A program made the position numbers and the translations under genes. The notes under the pieces are model-generated. The model was not told the DNA's origin and ran no database searches. It saw only the letters and a list, made by a program, of their open reading frames with translations. From Symbiodinium natans (lineage: Eukaryota; Sar; Dinophyceae; Suessiales; Symbiodiniaceae), in assembly GCA_905221605.1 (NCBI GenBank), contig CAJNDS010002191.1, forward strand, positions 1,429,953 through 1,452,001: a stretch of DNA of 22,049 nucleotides, given 5' to 3'. Below are positions 1 to 8,708 of this stretch, in pieces. The number at the start of each line of letters is the position of its first letter. The first letter of the stretch is position 1.

Positions 1-892
1 TTGGCAGCTGGTCCAGACAAAATCTCAGAAAACACCGAGAGGGTTTAGGGTTTAGCGTTTAGGGTTTAGGGTTTAGGTTGTGGAGAATATGAACCCTGCG
101 GCCCCAATTCCTAGATCCTGGACCCGACCCGCAACCCCTAAAACCCTACCAGCACGAAACTCGGTCGCACCACCGACATCTGGCTGGTTGTTAGTAGGGA
201 ATCAGGGAATGAGGTACGAGTACACTGTTATAATCCCTGAAAAGTTATAGAAAGGGCCCGAATTCCCTCATTCCCTTCGAACCATGGGGCCATACGCATC
301 TAGACCCAGGAGTATGAACTGGGTGTGAAAAGGGTGCCCTCTCTGGCTTGAAAAGAGTGTCAGGAAACCTAAGCCCAAAAAAACGAGAACCAGGGCGAAC
401 TCTGGGTCCTAGTCATTCTATATACCCCCTGCTTACTACTGAGAACCAGAAGCACAACAGATTTGTAATCTTCCCGTGGATGCTGTATCCTAAGCCCCGC
501 AATCCTAAACCCTAAACACACTCATGCTACAGTATCCTAAACCCTAAGAACCCTAAACCCTAAACCCGAAACCCTAAACCTTAACCCTGTTATGGTCCCT
601 TTGTGGGTACCCTATATGTAGGGCTCCAGAGTGTGCTGGCATCCTAAACCCTAAAAACCCAAACCCTACAATCTGTTCCATAAACTACCCAAGATAGCCC
701 CTACATACCATAGTAAGGATCTCTATCTCTACCCCTTTTACAACAGAAACCCCAATTAAAGAGACCACCAACCTGTTTAACCTATCTGCCCTAATCTAAG
801 CACCTCCTAAGGAAGGAGAGAGGAGCGTTGTCTCGGTCCAGGCGTCAAGCCACAGGCGTGCCATGGGTCGGGAAGCTGCAGGGCCTCGATCT
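1..892. other. Mixed intergenic/intronic sequence with short telomere-like pieces
   Basis: Contains brief TTTAGGG/CCCTAAA runs (about 40-80, 500-590, 640-670) within unique sequence. A small inverted repeat (GGGAATGAGG at 205-214, CCTCATTCCC at 266-275) lies near 200-280. I see no convincing exon; the missing N-terminal AdoMetDC exons were looked for here and not found. Confidence 0.5.
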
Positions 893-1014
893 ACCCTAAA
901 CCCTAAACCCTAAGCCCTAAACCCTGAGCCCTAAGCCCTAAGCCCTAAACCCTAAACCCCAAACCCTAAACCCTAAACTCTCAACCCGAATTAAACCCTA
1001 AACCCTAAACCCCC
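893..1014 (-). repeat. CCCTAAA interstitial telomere-like block with G14 run
   Basis: About 17 CCCTAAA-type heptamers with variants (CCCTAAG, CCCCAAA), directly followed by a G homopolymer at 1015-1028. Bases 1030-1300 beyond it hold nothing I can identify. Confidence 0.9.
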
Positions 1015-1443
1015 GGGGGGGGGGGGGGAGGGGGCCCGAAAAAAAAGGTACCTTCTGAGCGTCCTGATACGAAAGGGAATCCTACTATTTGGGGGTCTAT
1101 TTTCGGGGTCCCCTTTTTTCAGAAACCCTCATGTCATGTGTACTCCCGTAGATTTCAGGTGGGAGCGGGACGAAGATGCAAGCCCGAATGGGAAGCAAAC
1201 GGACTCCCGTCAAAGCGTTGATCCGATCATCCGGCCGGGGACAAACGCAAACCACCAAAAAGCAAGACCGTTGTAAAATGTTGTTCGAAATCCCGTGAGT
1301 ACTGGACCCTAACCCCTAAACCCTCAACCCTAAACCCTCAACCCTAAACCCCTCAACCCAAACTCCCCAAACCCCGAAGCCCTTGCGAAGCCCGCGACCC
1401 CCCAAGTAAACCCAAGAAAGGAGCCCAAGCTTCACTTCTTTGC

Positions 1444-1717
1444 TTTAGGGTTTAGGGTTTAGGGTTTAGGGTTTAGGGTTTAGGGTTTAGGGTTTAGGGT
1501 TTAGGGTTTAGGGTTTAGGGTTTAGGGTTTAGGTTTTATGGTTTTGGGTTTAGGGTTTAGGGTTTAGGGTTTAGGGTTTAGGGTTTAGGGTTTAGGGTTT
1601 AGGGTTTAGGGTTTAGGGTTTAGGGTTTAGGGTTTAGGGTTTAGGGTTTAGGGTTTAGGGTTTAGGGTTGAGGGTTTAGGGTTGAGGGTTCAGGGTTCAG
1701 GGTTTAGGGTTTAGGGT
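1444..1717 (+). repeat. TTTAGGG array, about 39 copies
   Basis: Nearly perfect heptamers, with one degenerate patch near 1532-1550 and TTGAGGG/TTCAGGG variants at the right end. Bases 1309-1375 just upstream carry a degenerate CCCTAAA block, so opposite orientations face each other across about 70 bases. A C14 run follows at 1746-1759. Confidence 0.95.
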
Positions 1718-1887
1718 GTCGCATTTAGACCTTCATGGATACACTCCCCCCCCCCCCCCAACCGACTCCCGACTCGCACACTCGCCAATCAGGTACTCCC
1801 AACTCCCTGGACTCAACTTAGAGCCTCGCAAATGCCTATGATGATCCTGAACAGAACTTCCCCAAAACCCTACACCCCAAAATCACC

Positions 1888-1996
1888 CTAATGCCCTCAA
1901 CCCTAAACCCCAAACCCCAAACCCCAAACCCTAAACCCTAAACCCTAAACCCTAAACCCCAAACCCCAAACCCCAAACCCCAAACCCCAAACCCCA
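1888..1996 (-). repeat. CCCTAAA/CCCCAAA block before the first AdoMetDC exon
   Basis: Runs of CCCTAAA flanked by homogeneous CCCCAAA variants end with CAG at the exon border. The block could supply branch-point-like CTAAA sequences. Confidence 0.9.
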
Positions 1997-1997
1997 G

Positions 1998-2082
1998 CCT
2001 TGCGGAAGGCTTCCTGCCAACGCTGGCGCGGATCCACGCGCTGGCGCGACAGCGGCTGGACGTGGACCTCGGGGCCTTCCAG
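1998..2082 (+). CDS. AMD1: AdoMetDC exon, LPTLAR helix region
   Basis: GC-rich island between a CCCCAAA array and a TTTAGGG array. It reads LAEGFLPTLARIHALARQ, then RLDVDLGAFQ. This fits the segment after KTCGTT in AdoMetDC (human TLLLKALVPLLKLARD), where a helix precedes the ysRxxF stretch. The acceptor is CCCCAG at 1992-1997, or GGAAG before GCTTCC at 2009. The 3' end is uncertain: the frame is open to CAG at 2080-2082, and a GC donor after GGG (2073) is possible. Without the downstream exons I would not have assigned it on its own. Confidence 0.55.
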
Positions 2083-2089
2083 GGCTCAG

Positions 2090-2263
2090 GGGGTTTAGGG
2101 TTTAGGGTTTAGGGTTTAGGGTTTAGGGTTTGGGGTTTGGGGTTTAGGGTTTAGGGTTTAGGGTTTAGGGTTTAGGGTTTAGGGTTGAGGGTTTGGGGTT
2201 TGGGGTTTGGGGTTTGGGGTTTTGCGGTTTGCGGTTTGCGGTTTGGGGTTTGGGGTTTGGGGG
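2090..2263 (+). repeat. TTTAGGG block with TTTGGGG and TTTGCGG variant runs
   Basis: Immediately after the first exon: TTTAGGG, then TTTGGGG, then TTTGCGG x3, then TTTGGGG. Variants occur as homogeneous runs. From 2270 to 2640 there is G/T-rich degenerate sequence without recognisable features. Confidence 0.9.
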
Positions 2264-2620
2264 GCCTTCCAAGAAGGTCTTGTGTTGAGGGTGTTCATCA
2301 GGGTGTTGTAAGGATGTTGGAAGGGTCTTCATACATGTTATGAATGTTTTCAGGTTTTATTAAGGCTCGTAGGGCTTCAGATTTGTTCAAGGGTTTTGTA
2401 AGGGTGTTGTAAGGGTTTTAACCGGGCTTTCAGAGGGTTTAGGGTTCTAGGGTTTGGGTTTTAAGGGTCATGGGGCTTCTAACAGTTTGTAGGGATTATG
2501 GACCTATAGGGCTTCTAGTCGTTTGGGGTCTTAGAGGTTGTACGGCTCATAGGGGTTGTCGGATCTCGAGGGCTTAGTGCTGGTTGCTGGGAATTTGGCT
2601 TGTAGGTCCGAAACCCGAAG

Positions 2621-2699
2621 ACCCCTGTTCCAGCCTTAACTGCTGGGAAACCTTAAACCCTAAACCCCAAAACCCTGTTCCAGCCTCCACTGCTGGGAG
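2621..2699 (+). repeat. Short tandem duplication upstream of the second exon
   Basis: CCCTGTTCCAGCC-(T/C)-ACTGCTGGGA occurs at about 2622 and 2672, 50 bases apart. The second copy leads directly into the exon acceptor. Confidence 0.7.
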
Positions 2700-2703
2700 G
2701 CAG

Positions 2704-2769
2704 AGTCGCGAGCCACTGGAGGCTGGCGCCGACGATGCCTTGGCTCGGATGGGCGAATTGGGCTTTGGA
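2704..2769 (+). CDS. AMD1: AdoMetDC exon, segment before the GxAY motif
   Basis: After GGGAGGCAG the frame reads SREPLEAGADDALARMGEL, then GFGG, before running into TTTAGGG repeats. DDALARMGELGF sits where AdoMetDCs have an acidic helix (human EEIEFLNAIF) immediately before GxAYxxG, and SRE could correspond to the ysR motif. The usual PHRSF stretch is not evident. GC3-rich codons and position support coding; sequence similarity alone is weak. The donor is not clear: no GT follows at a suitable place. Confidence 0.45.
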
Positions 2770-3023
2770 GGGTTTAGGGTTTAGGGTTTACCTGTTAATC
2801 CTGGCGGACAGAAATTTCTGTCCTTATGGTTTTTTCTTGTTTTTTGCGTGCAAAAGCGAGGTGTTGGTGTTCTATTGGGATCGGGGAATACGATCAAAGC
2901 GGCTGGATTTTCGGAGTTCAGGGGAACCTTCGGAGTTCAGGGGAACCTTCCCGAGCCCTGTGCAGAGTCTTGTGCACCAAAGAATAGGTGACCTGAGCAG
3001 AACACAAAAAAGCGTACTCTGAA

Positions 3024-3056
3024 CCCAACGTTTTTCCAACATAATGTTGGGTTTTG

Positions 3057-3087
<31 letters not shown>

Positions 3088-3150
3088 GGGGGGGTAGCCC
3101 AAAAAAAAGTAAACCGTACCGAATCCGTACTTTGTTGGAAAAATGTTGGG
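3024..3150. repeat. 18-bp inverted repeat around a T15/G18 run
   Basis: CCCAACGTTTTTCCAACA (3024-3041) and TGTTGGAAAAATGTTGGG (3133-3150) are reverse complements with one mismatch; the loop holds T and G homopolymers. AAAGCGTAC occurs on both outer sides (about 3009 and 3157). Possibly a small insertion element. The rest of 2790-3360 is otherwise unannotated. Confidence 0.6.
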
Positions 3151-3361
3151 AAAAAAGAAAGCGTACCCAAAACCCAACGCAAACCCAACAAGAGGACACT
3201 TTTCTGAAAAGGCCACTTTTTCTGTAGAATTGTGTGGGTGTCTGGTTTCCACCAGGAAATATGTTTCTGACCATCATTAAAGCGGACGGATTTTTTGCGC
3301 GGCTGGATTTTTCCGGCCTCTTCAATAGGACAGTTTTTTATGGAACGGGGGATTGACAGGT

Positions 3362-3440
3362 AGGGTTTAGGGTTTAGGGTGTAGGGTTTAGGGTTTAGGG
3401 TTTGGGGTTTGGGGTTTGGGGTTTGGGGTTTAGGGCTTAC
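3362..3440 (+). repeat. TTTAGGG/TTTGGGG block
   Basis: About 11 heptamers, TTTAGGG then TTTGGGG. Confidence 0.85.
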
Positions 3441-3541
3441 TCTACATTGGGGTAGACCCTGGAAAAAGTATATACTTTCTTGGTGTAATCGGAACCCAGA
3501 ACCAACAAAAGTATTCAAGTATACCACTCCAACACCTAGCT

Positions 3542-3684
3542 TAGGGTTGAGGGGTTTAGGGTTTAGGGTTTAGGGTTTAGGGTTTAGGGTTTAGGGTTTA
3601 GGGTTTAGGGTTTAGGGTTTAGGGTTTAGGGTTTAGGGTTTAGGGTTTACGGTTTACTGTTTAGGGTTTAGGGTTTAGGGCTGA
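3542..3684 (+). repeat. TTTAGGG array, about 20 copies
   Basis: Mostly perfect heptamers with two point variants near 3650. A second block lies at 3824-3893. Confidence 0.95.
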
Positions 3685-3823
3685 AGGTTCAGGTTTCGGG
3701 TCGGGCTAGGGGATCCAGGCTTGTTTGCAAGGTCCCGAAGCCCGAGAACCCAAGCTGCAAACTCTGAAAGTATAAACACGTAGAGGGAGCTGCAAGGTTT
3801 TCCCGGGCTTAGGATTTAGGAGT

Positions 3824-3893
3824 TAGGGTTTAGGGTTTAGGGTTTAGGGTTTAGGGTTTAGGGTTTAGGGTTTATAGGGTTTAGGGTTTAGGG
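3824..3893 (+). repeat. TTTAGGG block, about 10 copies
   Basis: Perfect heptamers interrupted once by an inserted AT. Confidence 0.9.
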
Positions 3894-4032
3894 ACTGTAG
3901 GGTGTCGGCTTCATCGTTGCAAGGCTTTGGGCTTGGGTTGCGCTTCGGCACTTAGTAGCCCAGTAGCCATATTCTCATAAGGGCACCCTTTTCTTGGTTG
4001 GATACTTTATAAGGGAACCCGGAACCAAAAAA

Positions 4033-4209
4033 CCAGAAACCCTAAACAACCCTAAACCCTAAACCCTAAACCCTAAACCCTGAACCCTAAACCCTAAACC
4101 CTAAACCCTAAACCCTAAACCCTAAGCCCTAAACCCTAAACCCTAAACCCTAAACCCTAAACCCTAGACCCTAGACCCTAAACCCTAAACCCTAAACCCT
4201 AAACCCTAA
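4033..4209 (-). repeat. CCCTAAA array, about 24 copies
   Basis: Opposite orientation to the block ending at 3893, separated by about 140 bases of unique sequence. Bases 4210-4309 contain no identified feature. Confidence 0.95.
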
Positions 4210-4540
4210 CCACTGGGCTACCAAGGGCATGCTTCGGCGCGCCAAGAGGCTCATAGCATGGGTGACACCATGCTTTCTCGCGATCCTCAGCTGGCGCCAT
4301 GTACAGGCTAAGTCTGTAGGGGTAGGGGATCAAAAAAAATTATTTGGGATCAAAAAATAATTTAAGTCTAGGCGGATCAAAAAAAAACTTATTTGGGATC
4401 AAAAAAAAATTTACTGAAGGCCTCGAAAGCTTCTTGCCAGCGGAGCGGAGGCTGTAAACGCTCAGAAATGTCCCAGTTCTGGCCGTTCACAAGCTCTAAA
4501 TACCGAAAAAACACAGCATTTAGGCGGGAACTACTGAAAA

Positions 4541-4728
4541 TAGCAGCATCTCTGAGTTTCCAGAGAGAGGCTGCAGTTTCAGAGGCTGGAAATACTGTAC
4601 ACTGCAGCATTTCTGAGTTTCCAGAGGCTGCAAATACTGAAAATAGCAGCATTTCTGCGATTTCAGGGGCTGGAAATACTGTACATAGCAGCACTTCTGA
4701 GTTTGCAAAGGCTGCAAATCAATGCTGG
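4541..4728 (+). repeat. 42-bp tandem repeat inside the element
   Basis: Units such as AGCAGCATTTCTGAGTTTCC... recur at 42-bp spacing, at least four copies with divergence. Because 42 is a multiple of three, both strands stay open (4393-4743 + and 4389-4694 -); I treat these frames as by-products. Confidence 0.8.
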
Positions 4729-4769
4729 CATCTTGGCATTTGAAGTTTCAAAAAATGCGTATACTCTGA

Positions 4770-5435
4770 AGCATGTATATTATGGCATAGTATTGTATAT
4801 TCTTGTATAATATTGTATGACATTGTATTTTCTTGCATAATATTGTATATTGTTGTATATATTGTTGAGTATTACGGTATTGTCTTGTATTTTCTTGTGT
4901 TTTTGTATCATATTGAATATTATTGCATGTATTTGTGTGTTTTTTTTTAGATTTTTGTATATCATTCTCTTTTTTGCCGATTACTGTACTATATTGTATA
5001 TTCTTGAATTTTCTTTGTATATTCTTGCAGATTATTCTACATTATAATATGTTTCTGTATACTCTTGTATATTCTTGTAAATTATTGTATATTATATTGT
5101 CTGCTATTGTATATTTTTGTATGTTTGTGTATACTACTGTATTTTATTGTATGTCATTGTGTTTTTCTATATTACTGTATATTTTTGTATATTTTTGAAA
5201 ATTATTGAACATACTGTTGTATTTTATTGATATGTTTTGTATATTGTTGTCTATTATTGAATATTATTGTCAATGACTGAAAATTATTGTAGGTTATTCT
5301 TTTTGTACGTGTATATTGCTGCATGTTCTGGTCTATACTTGTATATTGTTGTATTGTTGTGTATTATTGCTATTATTGCATCTTTTGTAGTATATTCTTG
5401 TATTTTATTGGATCTTATTGTGTCTTCATGCATTT
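4770..5435 (+). repeat. TATTGTATATT-type low-complexity stretch
   Basis: About 660 bases dominated by variants of ATTGTATATTCTTGTAT on the + strand, A/T-rich with a G/C strand skew. No coding signal. Confidence 0.85.
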
Positions 5436-5447
5436 TTGCAAAAAAGT

Positions 5448-5548
5448 GCTCGCATCATGGGACTACTAAGAAAACAGCGGGGGGGTTGGGGGGGGGGGGG
5501 GGGGGGGCGCAGCCCCCCCCCCATTTGCAAACACAACGCTCGCATCAT
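5448..5548. repeat. Poly-G/poly-C palindrome between direct repeats
   Basis: A G-rich run (5479-5506) and a C10 run (5512-5522) around CGCAG could fold on each other. GCTCGCATCAT flanks at 5448-5458 and 5538-5548, with partly similar TTTGCAAA upstream of each copy. Confidence 0.7.
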
Positions 5549-5587
5549 TGGCGTGGAAAGGATATTCATATGCTTTGAAGCAAGCAT

Positions 5588-5805
5588 GCCTTTCCTTTCA
5601 TTTCATTTCCTTTCCTTCCTTCCTTCCTTCCTTGCTTCCTGGCTTCCTTGCTTTCTTGCTTCCTTGCTTCCTTGCTTGCTTGCTTCCTTCCTTCCTGCCT
5701 GCCTTCCTTCCTTCCTTGCGTCCTTCCGCCCTTCCGCCCTTCCTTCCCTCCCTCCCTCCCTCCCTCCCTCCTTTTCTCCCACTCTCCCTCCCCTTCCCAC
5801 TCTCC
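5588..5805 (+). repeat. CCTT/CTTG polypyrimidine microsatellite
   Basis: Continuous pyrimidine-rich tract of TTCC, CTTG and CCCT units; all frames are open because of composition. Confidence 0.9.
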
Positions 5806-5921
5806 GTCAGAAGAACAGAATAAATTATTTCTTGATCCTAAATAAATTTTTTCTTGATCCTAAATAAATTTTTCTTGATCCTAAATAATTTTTTTTGATC
5901 CGCATCCCAAGTCTGTAGGGC

Positions 5922-6018
5922 CGTAGGGTTTAGGGTTTAGGGTTTAGGGCTTAGGGTTTAGGGTTTAGGGTTTAGGGTTTAGGGTTTGGGTTTAGGGTTT
6001 AGGGTTTAGGGTTTAGGG
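5922..6018 (+). repeat. TTTAGGG array, about 13 copies
   Basis: Begins directly after the right direct repeat of the 1.6 kb element, suggesting that the element inserted next to or into a telomere-like block. Confidence 0.9.
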
Positions 6019-6287
6019 GCTGGTAGCTACATACCCCAACCTGACCCCAAACCCGAAACCCTAAAACCTCATGTCTACCCCCTCTTTGCTAGGGTTGAGG
6101 TGATTCTGTCTGCCCCTTTCACATGTTGATCGCCTGGCAAGTATTCATGGGTGTGGGCTTTGGATTTGGGGTTTAGGTATGCATTGAAACAGGTTTTAGG
6201 GTAGAGGGTTCAGGAACTAGGGTTTGGGGCTGCAGAACTTGAATCCTAACCCCTAAGCCCGAAACCCTAAACCCTATGGGGTTGTGA

Positions 6288-6361
6288 AAGGGGTCCGGGG
6301 CCGCTATCCTCCCCAGCAACACAGGACGCTACACGGAGTCCGTCTTTAATGCTCTGACCTC
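6288..6361 (+). CDS. Possible terminal exon, SNTGRYTESVFNALTSD-stop
   Basis: A GC-rich island reads SGAAILPSNTGRYTESVF, then NALTSD and TAA at 6366-6368, just before TTTGGGG repeats. CCTCCCCAG inside it could be an acceptor. It looks like the 3' end of a coding region in the big AdoMetDC intron, upstream of the N gap. No family is recognised; chance is possible. Confidence 0.2.
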
Positions 6362-6464
6362 TGACTAAGGGTTTGGGGTTTGGGGTTTAGTTTAGGGCTT
6401 AGCTTTAGGATTTTGGTCTCTACTTTAGGGCCTTTTTTGGGGCCGTTCTTGGGCTTTTCAGTGT

Positions 6465-6722
6465 ACTTAAACCCTAAACCCCAAACCCCAAACCCTAAAC
6501 CCTAAACCCCAAACCCTAAACCCTAAACCCCAAACCCCTTAAGTTTGAGGGCCTTCTCGGGATCCGCAGAGAGCAGTTAGGGCCTGAGCTCCAAACACCA
6601 TCGGAGCCTTAATATAAACAGAGTGGGGTTCAGGGTTTAGGGCTTCGGGTTGCGGGTTTAGGGTTTAGGGTTTAGGGTTTCGGGTTTAGGGTTTCGGGTT
6701 TAGGGTTTAGCGTTTAGGGTTT
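6465..6722. repeat. Two opposed telomere-like blocks
   Basis: CCCTAAA/CCCCAAA at 6465-6537 and TTTAGGG/TTTCGGG at 6627-6722, separated by 90 bases of unique sequence. A G11 run follows at 6736-6746. The rest of 6019-6949 is unique sequence plus the weak exon candidates. Confidence 0.85.
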
Positions 6723-6949
6723 AATCTTTTTCTTGGGGGGGGGGGGAGGTGTTCTCAGTATACAGTACATTTATATAGGGACCCCAAGGGAATCATATCA
6801 GTAATTATTCCGACCCCCCTACATTACCACCATATCCAGCCAAGGCACATCCACAAGAGCTGCGTGTGGAGCTCCTGAGAGCAGATTCTCAGGGCGGATT
6901 AAGACCCTTGTTCCAATCTAAACCCTAAACCCTAAACCCTAAACCCTGA

Positions 6950-7049
6950 NNNNNNNNNNNNNNNNNNNNNNNNNNNNNNNNNNNNNNNNNNNNNNNNNNN
7001 NNNNNNNNNNNNNNNNNNNNNNNNNNNNNNNNNNNNNNNNNNNNNNNNN
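6950..7049. other. Assembly gap of 100 N
   Basis: Exactly 100 N, the conventional placeholder for a gap of unknown size, between a CCCTAAA block and a GC-rich minisatellite. Confidence 0.99.
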
Positions 7050-7320
7050 AGCCCGGGGGCCTGGTGACTACAGCGAGAGAGACCGGGGGCCTGGAGACTA
7101 CAGTCAGAAAGCTCGGGGGCCTGAGACTGCCCGGGACCCTGGTGACTACAGCGAGCCCAAAGGCCTGGAGACTCTACAGTCAGAGAGCTCGGGGGCCTGC
7201 AGACTACAGCCAGACAGCCCGGACCCTGGTGACAACGAGAGAGCCCGGGGGCCTGGAGACTACAGTCAGAGAGCTCGGGGGCCTGCAGACTACAGCCACA
7301 GCTCGGGGCCTACGGCCTGC
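7050..7320 (+). repeat. 30-bp GC-rich minisatellite
   Basis: About ten units of the form AGCTCGGGGGCCTGGAGACT-ACAGTCAGAG, with insertions and deletions and alternating AGCCC/AGCTC starts. It overlaps the start of the 731-bp duplication. Confidence 0.85.
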
Positions 7321-7975
7321 TTCGCGGGAAATCCCGTGGGAAAAGGAAGCCCTTATTTTTGAAGTCTTGCGAGATTTCTCGCGGGATGCGTTTTAATTTC
7401 GAAGGGGATCCGAGGGAAAACCAAGGGAAGTTCAAAGGGAAGTCCAAGGGAACAGTAAAAGGAAGATTTGACTCTCACGGGAAACTGAAGGGAAACCAAA
7501 AAAAACATCAAAGGGAAACCACGGGAAAACCAGAAAAACTCAAGGGAGAGCTCGCGGGAATTTCTCCCGCCAAAATTCGCGGGAGAAAAGTTTCGCGGGA
7601 GAAATATTCAAGGGGAATGCTTTTGTTAACGCTCGTCCCCGGACCCCCGGCTTTTTTTACAAGCCTTATGAATTAACAAAACAAAATTTTCTGTTTTAAA
7701 AGGACTAAGAAGCGCATTTAAATATTTTAAATGAGTATTTTTGTTGCTGTTTTTTTATTTTTCTTGTAAGGCCTAGGCTTTCAGAATTTCAGGAAAATTG
7801 CCAAAAAAAACTTAAATGGTTTATTTGCTAAAAATTACAAACAAAAATCCAAAAATATAAGGTACCCATGGAACTTCATGGCCTTTCCAAATATTGAAAT
7901 GCCCCTAGTTTCCTTAAAATCTATCAAATTTTAAACTAATATTCAAGTATTTTCCGGAAGGGGTCAGGCCCATTT
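7247..7975 (+). repeat. 731-bp tandem duplication, copy 1
   Basis: Starts with minisatellite units, then a G/A-rich GGGAAA segment, then AT-rich sequence, ending in TTTTCCGG-AGGGGTCAGG-CCCATTT. Nearly identical to 7976-8708. The 105-codon open frame (7359-7673, FEGDPRENQGKFKGKSKG) has no recognisable domain; composition rather than function probably keeps it open. Confidence 0.9.
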
Positions 7976-8708
7976 GGGGGCCTGGAGACTCTACAGTCAG
8001 AGAGCTCGGGGGCCTGCAGACTACAGCCACAGCTCGGGGCCTACGGCCTGCTTCGCGGGAAATCCCGTGGGAAAAGGAAGCCCTTATTTTTGAAGTCTTG
8101 CGAGATTTCTCGCGGGATGCGTTTTAATTTCGAAGGGGATCCGAGGGAAAACCAAGGGAAGTTCAAAGGGAAGTCCAAGGGAACAGTAAAAGGAAGATTT
8201 GACTCTCACGGGAAACTGAAGGGAAACCAAAAAAAACATCAAAGGGAAACCGCGGGAAAACCAGAAAAACTCAAGGGAGAGCTCGCGGGAATTTCTCCCG
8301 CCAAAATTCGCGGGAGAAAAGTTTCGCGGGAGAAATATTCAAGGGGAATGCTTTTGTTAACGCTCGTCCCCGGACCCCCGGCTTTTTTTACAAGCCTTAT
8401 GAATTAACAAAACAAAATTTTCTGTTTTAAAAGGACTAAGAAGCGCATTTAAATATTTTAAATGAGTATTTGTGTTGCTGTTTTTTTTATTCTTTCTTGT
8501 AAGGCCTAGGCTTTCAGAATTTCAGGAAAATTGCAAAAAAAAACTTAAATGGTTTATTTGCTAAAAATTACAAACAAAAATCCAAAAATATAACGTACCC
8601 ATGGAACTTCATGGCCTTTCCAAATATTGAAATGCCCCTAGTTTCCTTAAAATCTATCAAATTTTAAACTAATATTCAAGTATTTTCCAGAAAGGGTCAG
8701 GCCCATTT
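7976..8708 (+). repeat. 731-bp tandem duplication, copy 2
   Basis: Matches copy 1 with only a handful of differences (a CT insertion near 7990, ACGGG to GCGGG near 8252, small homopolymer changes). The same 105-codon frame is present with one substitution (Thr to Ala). Its end, TTTTCCAGAAAGGGTCAGG, is the motif that begins the neighbouring satellite. Confidence 0.9.

Larger units (their letters stand above)
4310..5920. mobile_element. 1.6 kb candidate non-autonomous element with TIRs and 12-bp flanking direct repeat
   Basis: AAGTCTGTAGGG flanks both sides (4310-4321 and 5909-5920), like a target-site duplication. Just inside, GGATCAAAAAAAATTATTT (4327-4345) is the exact reverse complement of bases 5883-5901, and further GATCAAAAA-type units repeat inward at both ends. 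The interior has no gene: 42-bp tandem repeats, a TATTGTA-rich stretch, a poly-G/poly-C palindrome, and a CCTT tract. No transposase is visible, so any movement would be in trans. The 12-bp duplication length does not identify a superfamily for me. Confidence 0.6.

Noticed and set aside
820-890. Exon-like VPWVGKLQGLDL after CCACAG
   Set aside because: Short, no donor and no match to AdoMetDC or another family.
1140-1260. Upstream AdoMetDC exon (open frame from GGGAGCGGGACG)
   Set aside because: No LSESS, KTCGTT or other AdoMetDC motif in any frame.
2872-3527. Overlapping minus-strand frames of 126-196 aa
   Set aside because: They cross poly-G/poly-T and TTTAGGG blocks (Pro-Lys-rich output) and have no recognisable motif or splice context.
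4389-4743. Overlapping 116-aa and 101-aa open frames on opposite strands
   Set aside because: A 42-bp tandem repeat keeps both strands open; no family resemblance.
5418-5867. 149-aa Ser/Leu/Pro-rich frame
   Set aside because: It is a translation of CCTT microsatellite and poly-G; all frames there are open.
6857-6910. Exon-like ELRVELLRADSQGG
   Set aside because: Acceptor and donor are both weak and the frame is very short.
7359-8407. Two identical-looking 105-aa proteins (7359-7676 and 8090-8407)
   Set aside because: They are the same frame in a fresh tandem duplication; the peptide follows GGGAAA-type composition and has no domain. Conservation is explained by recency.
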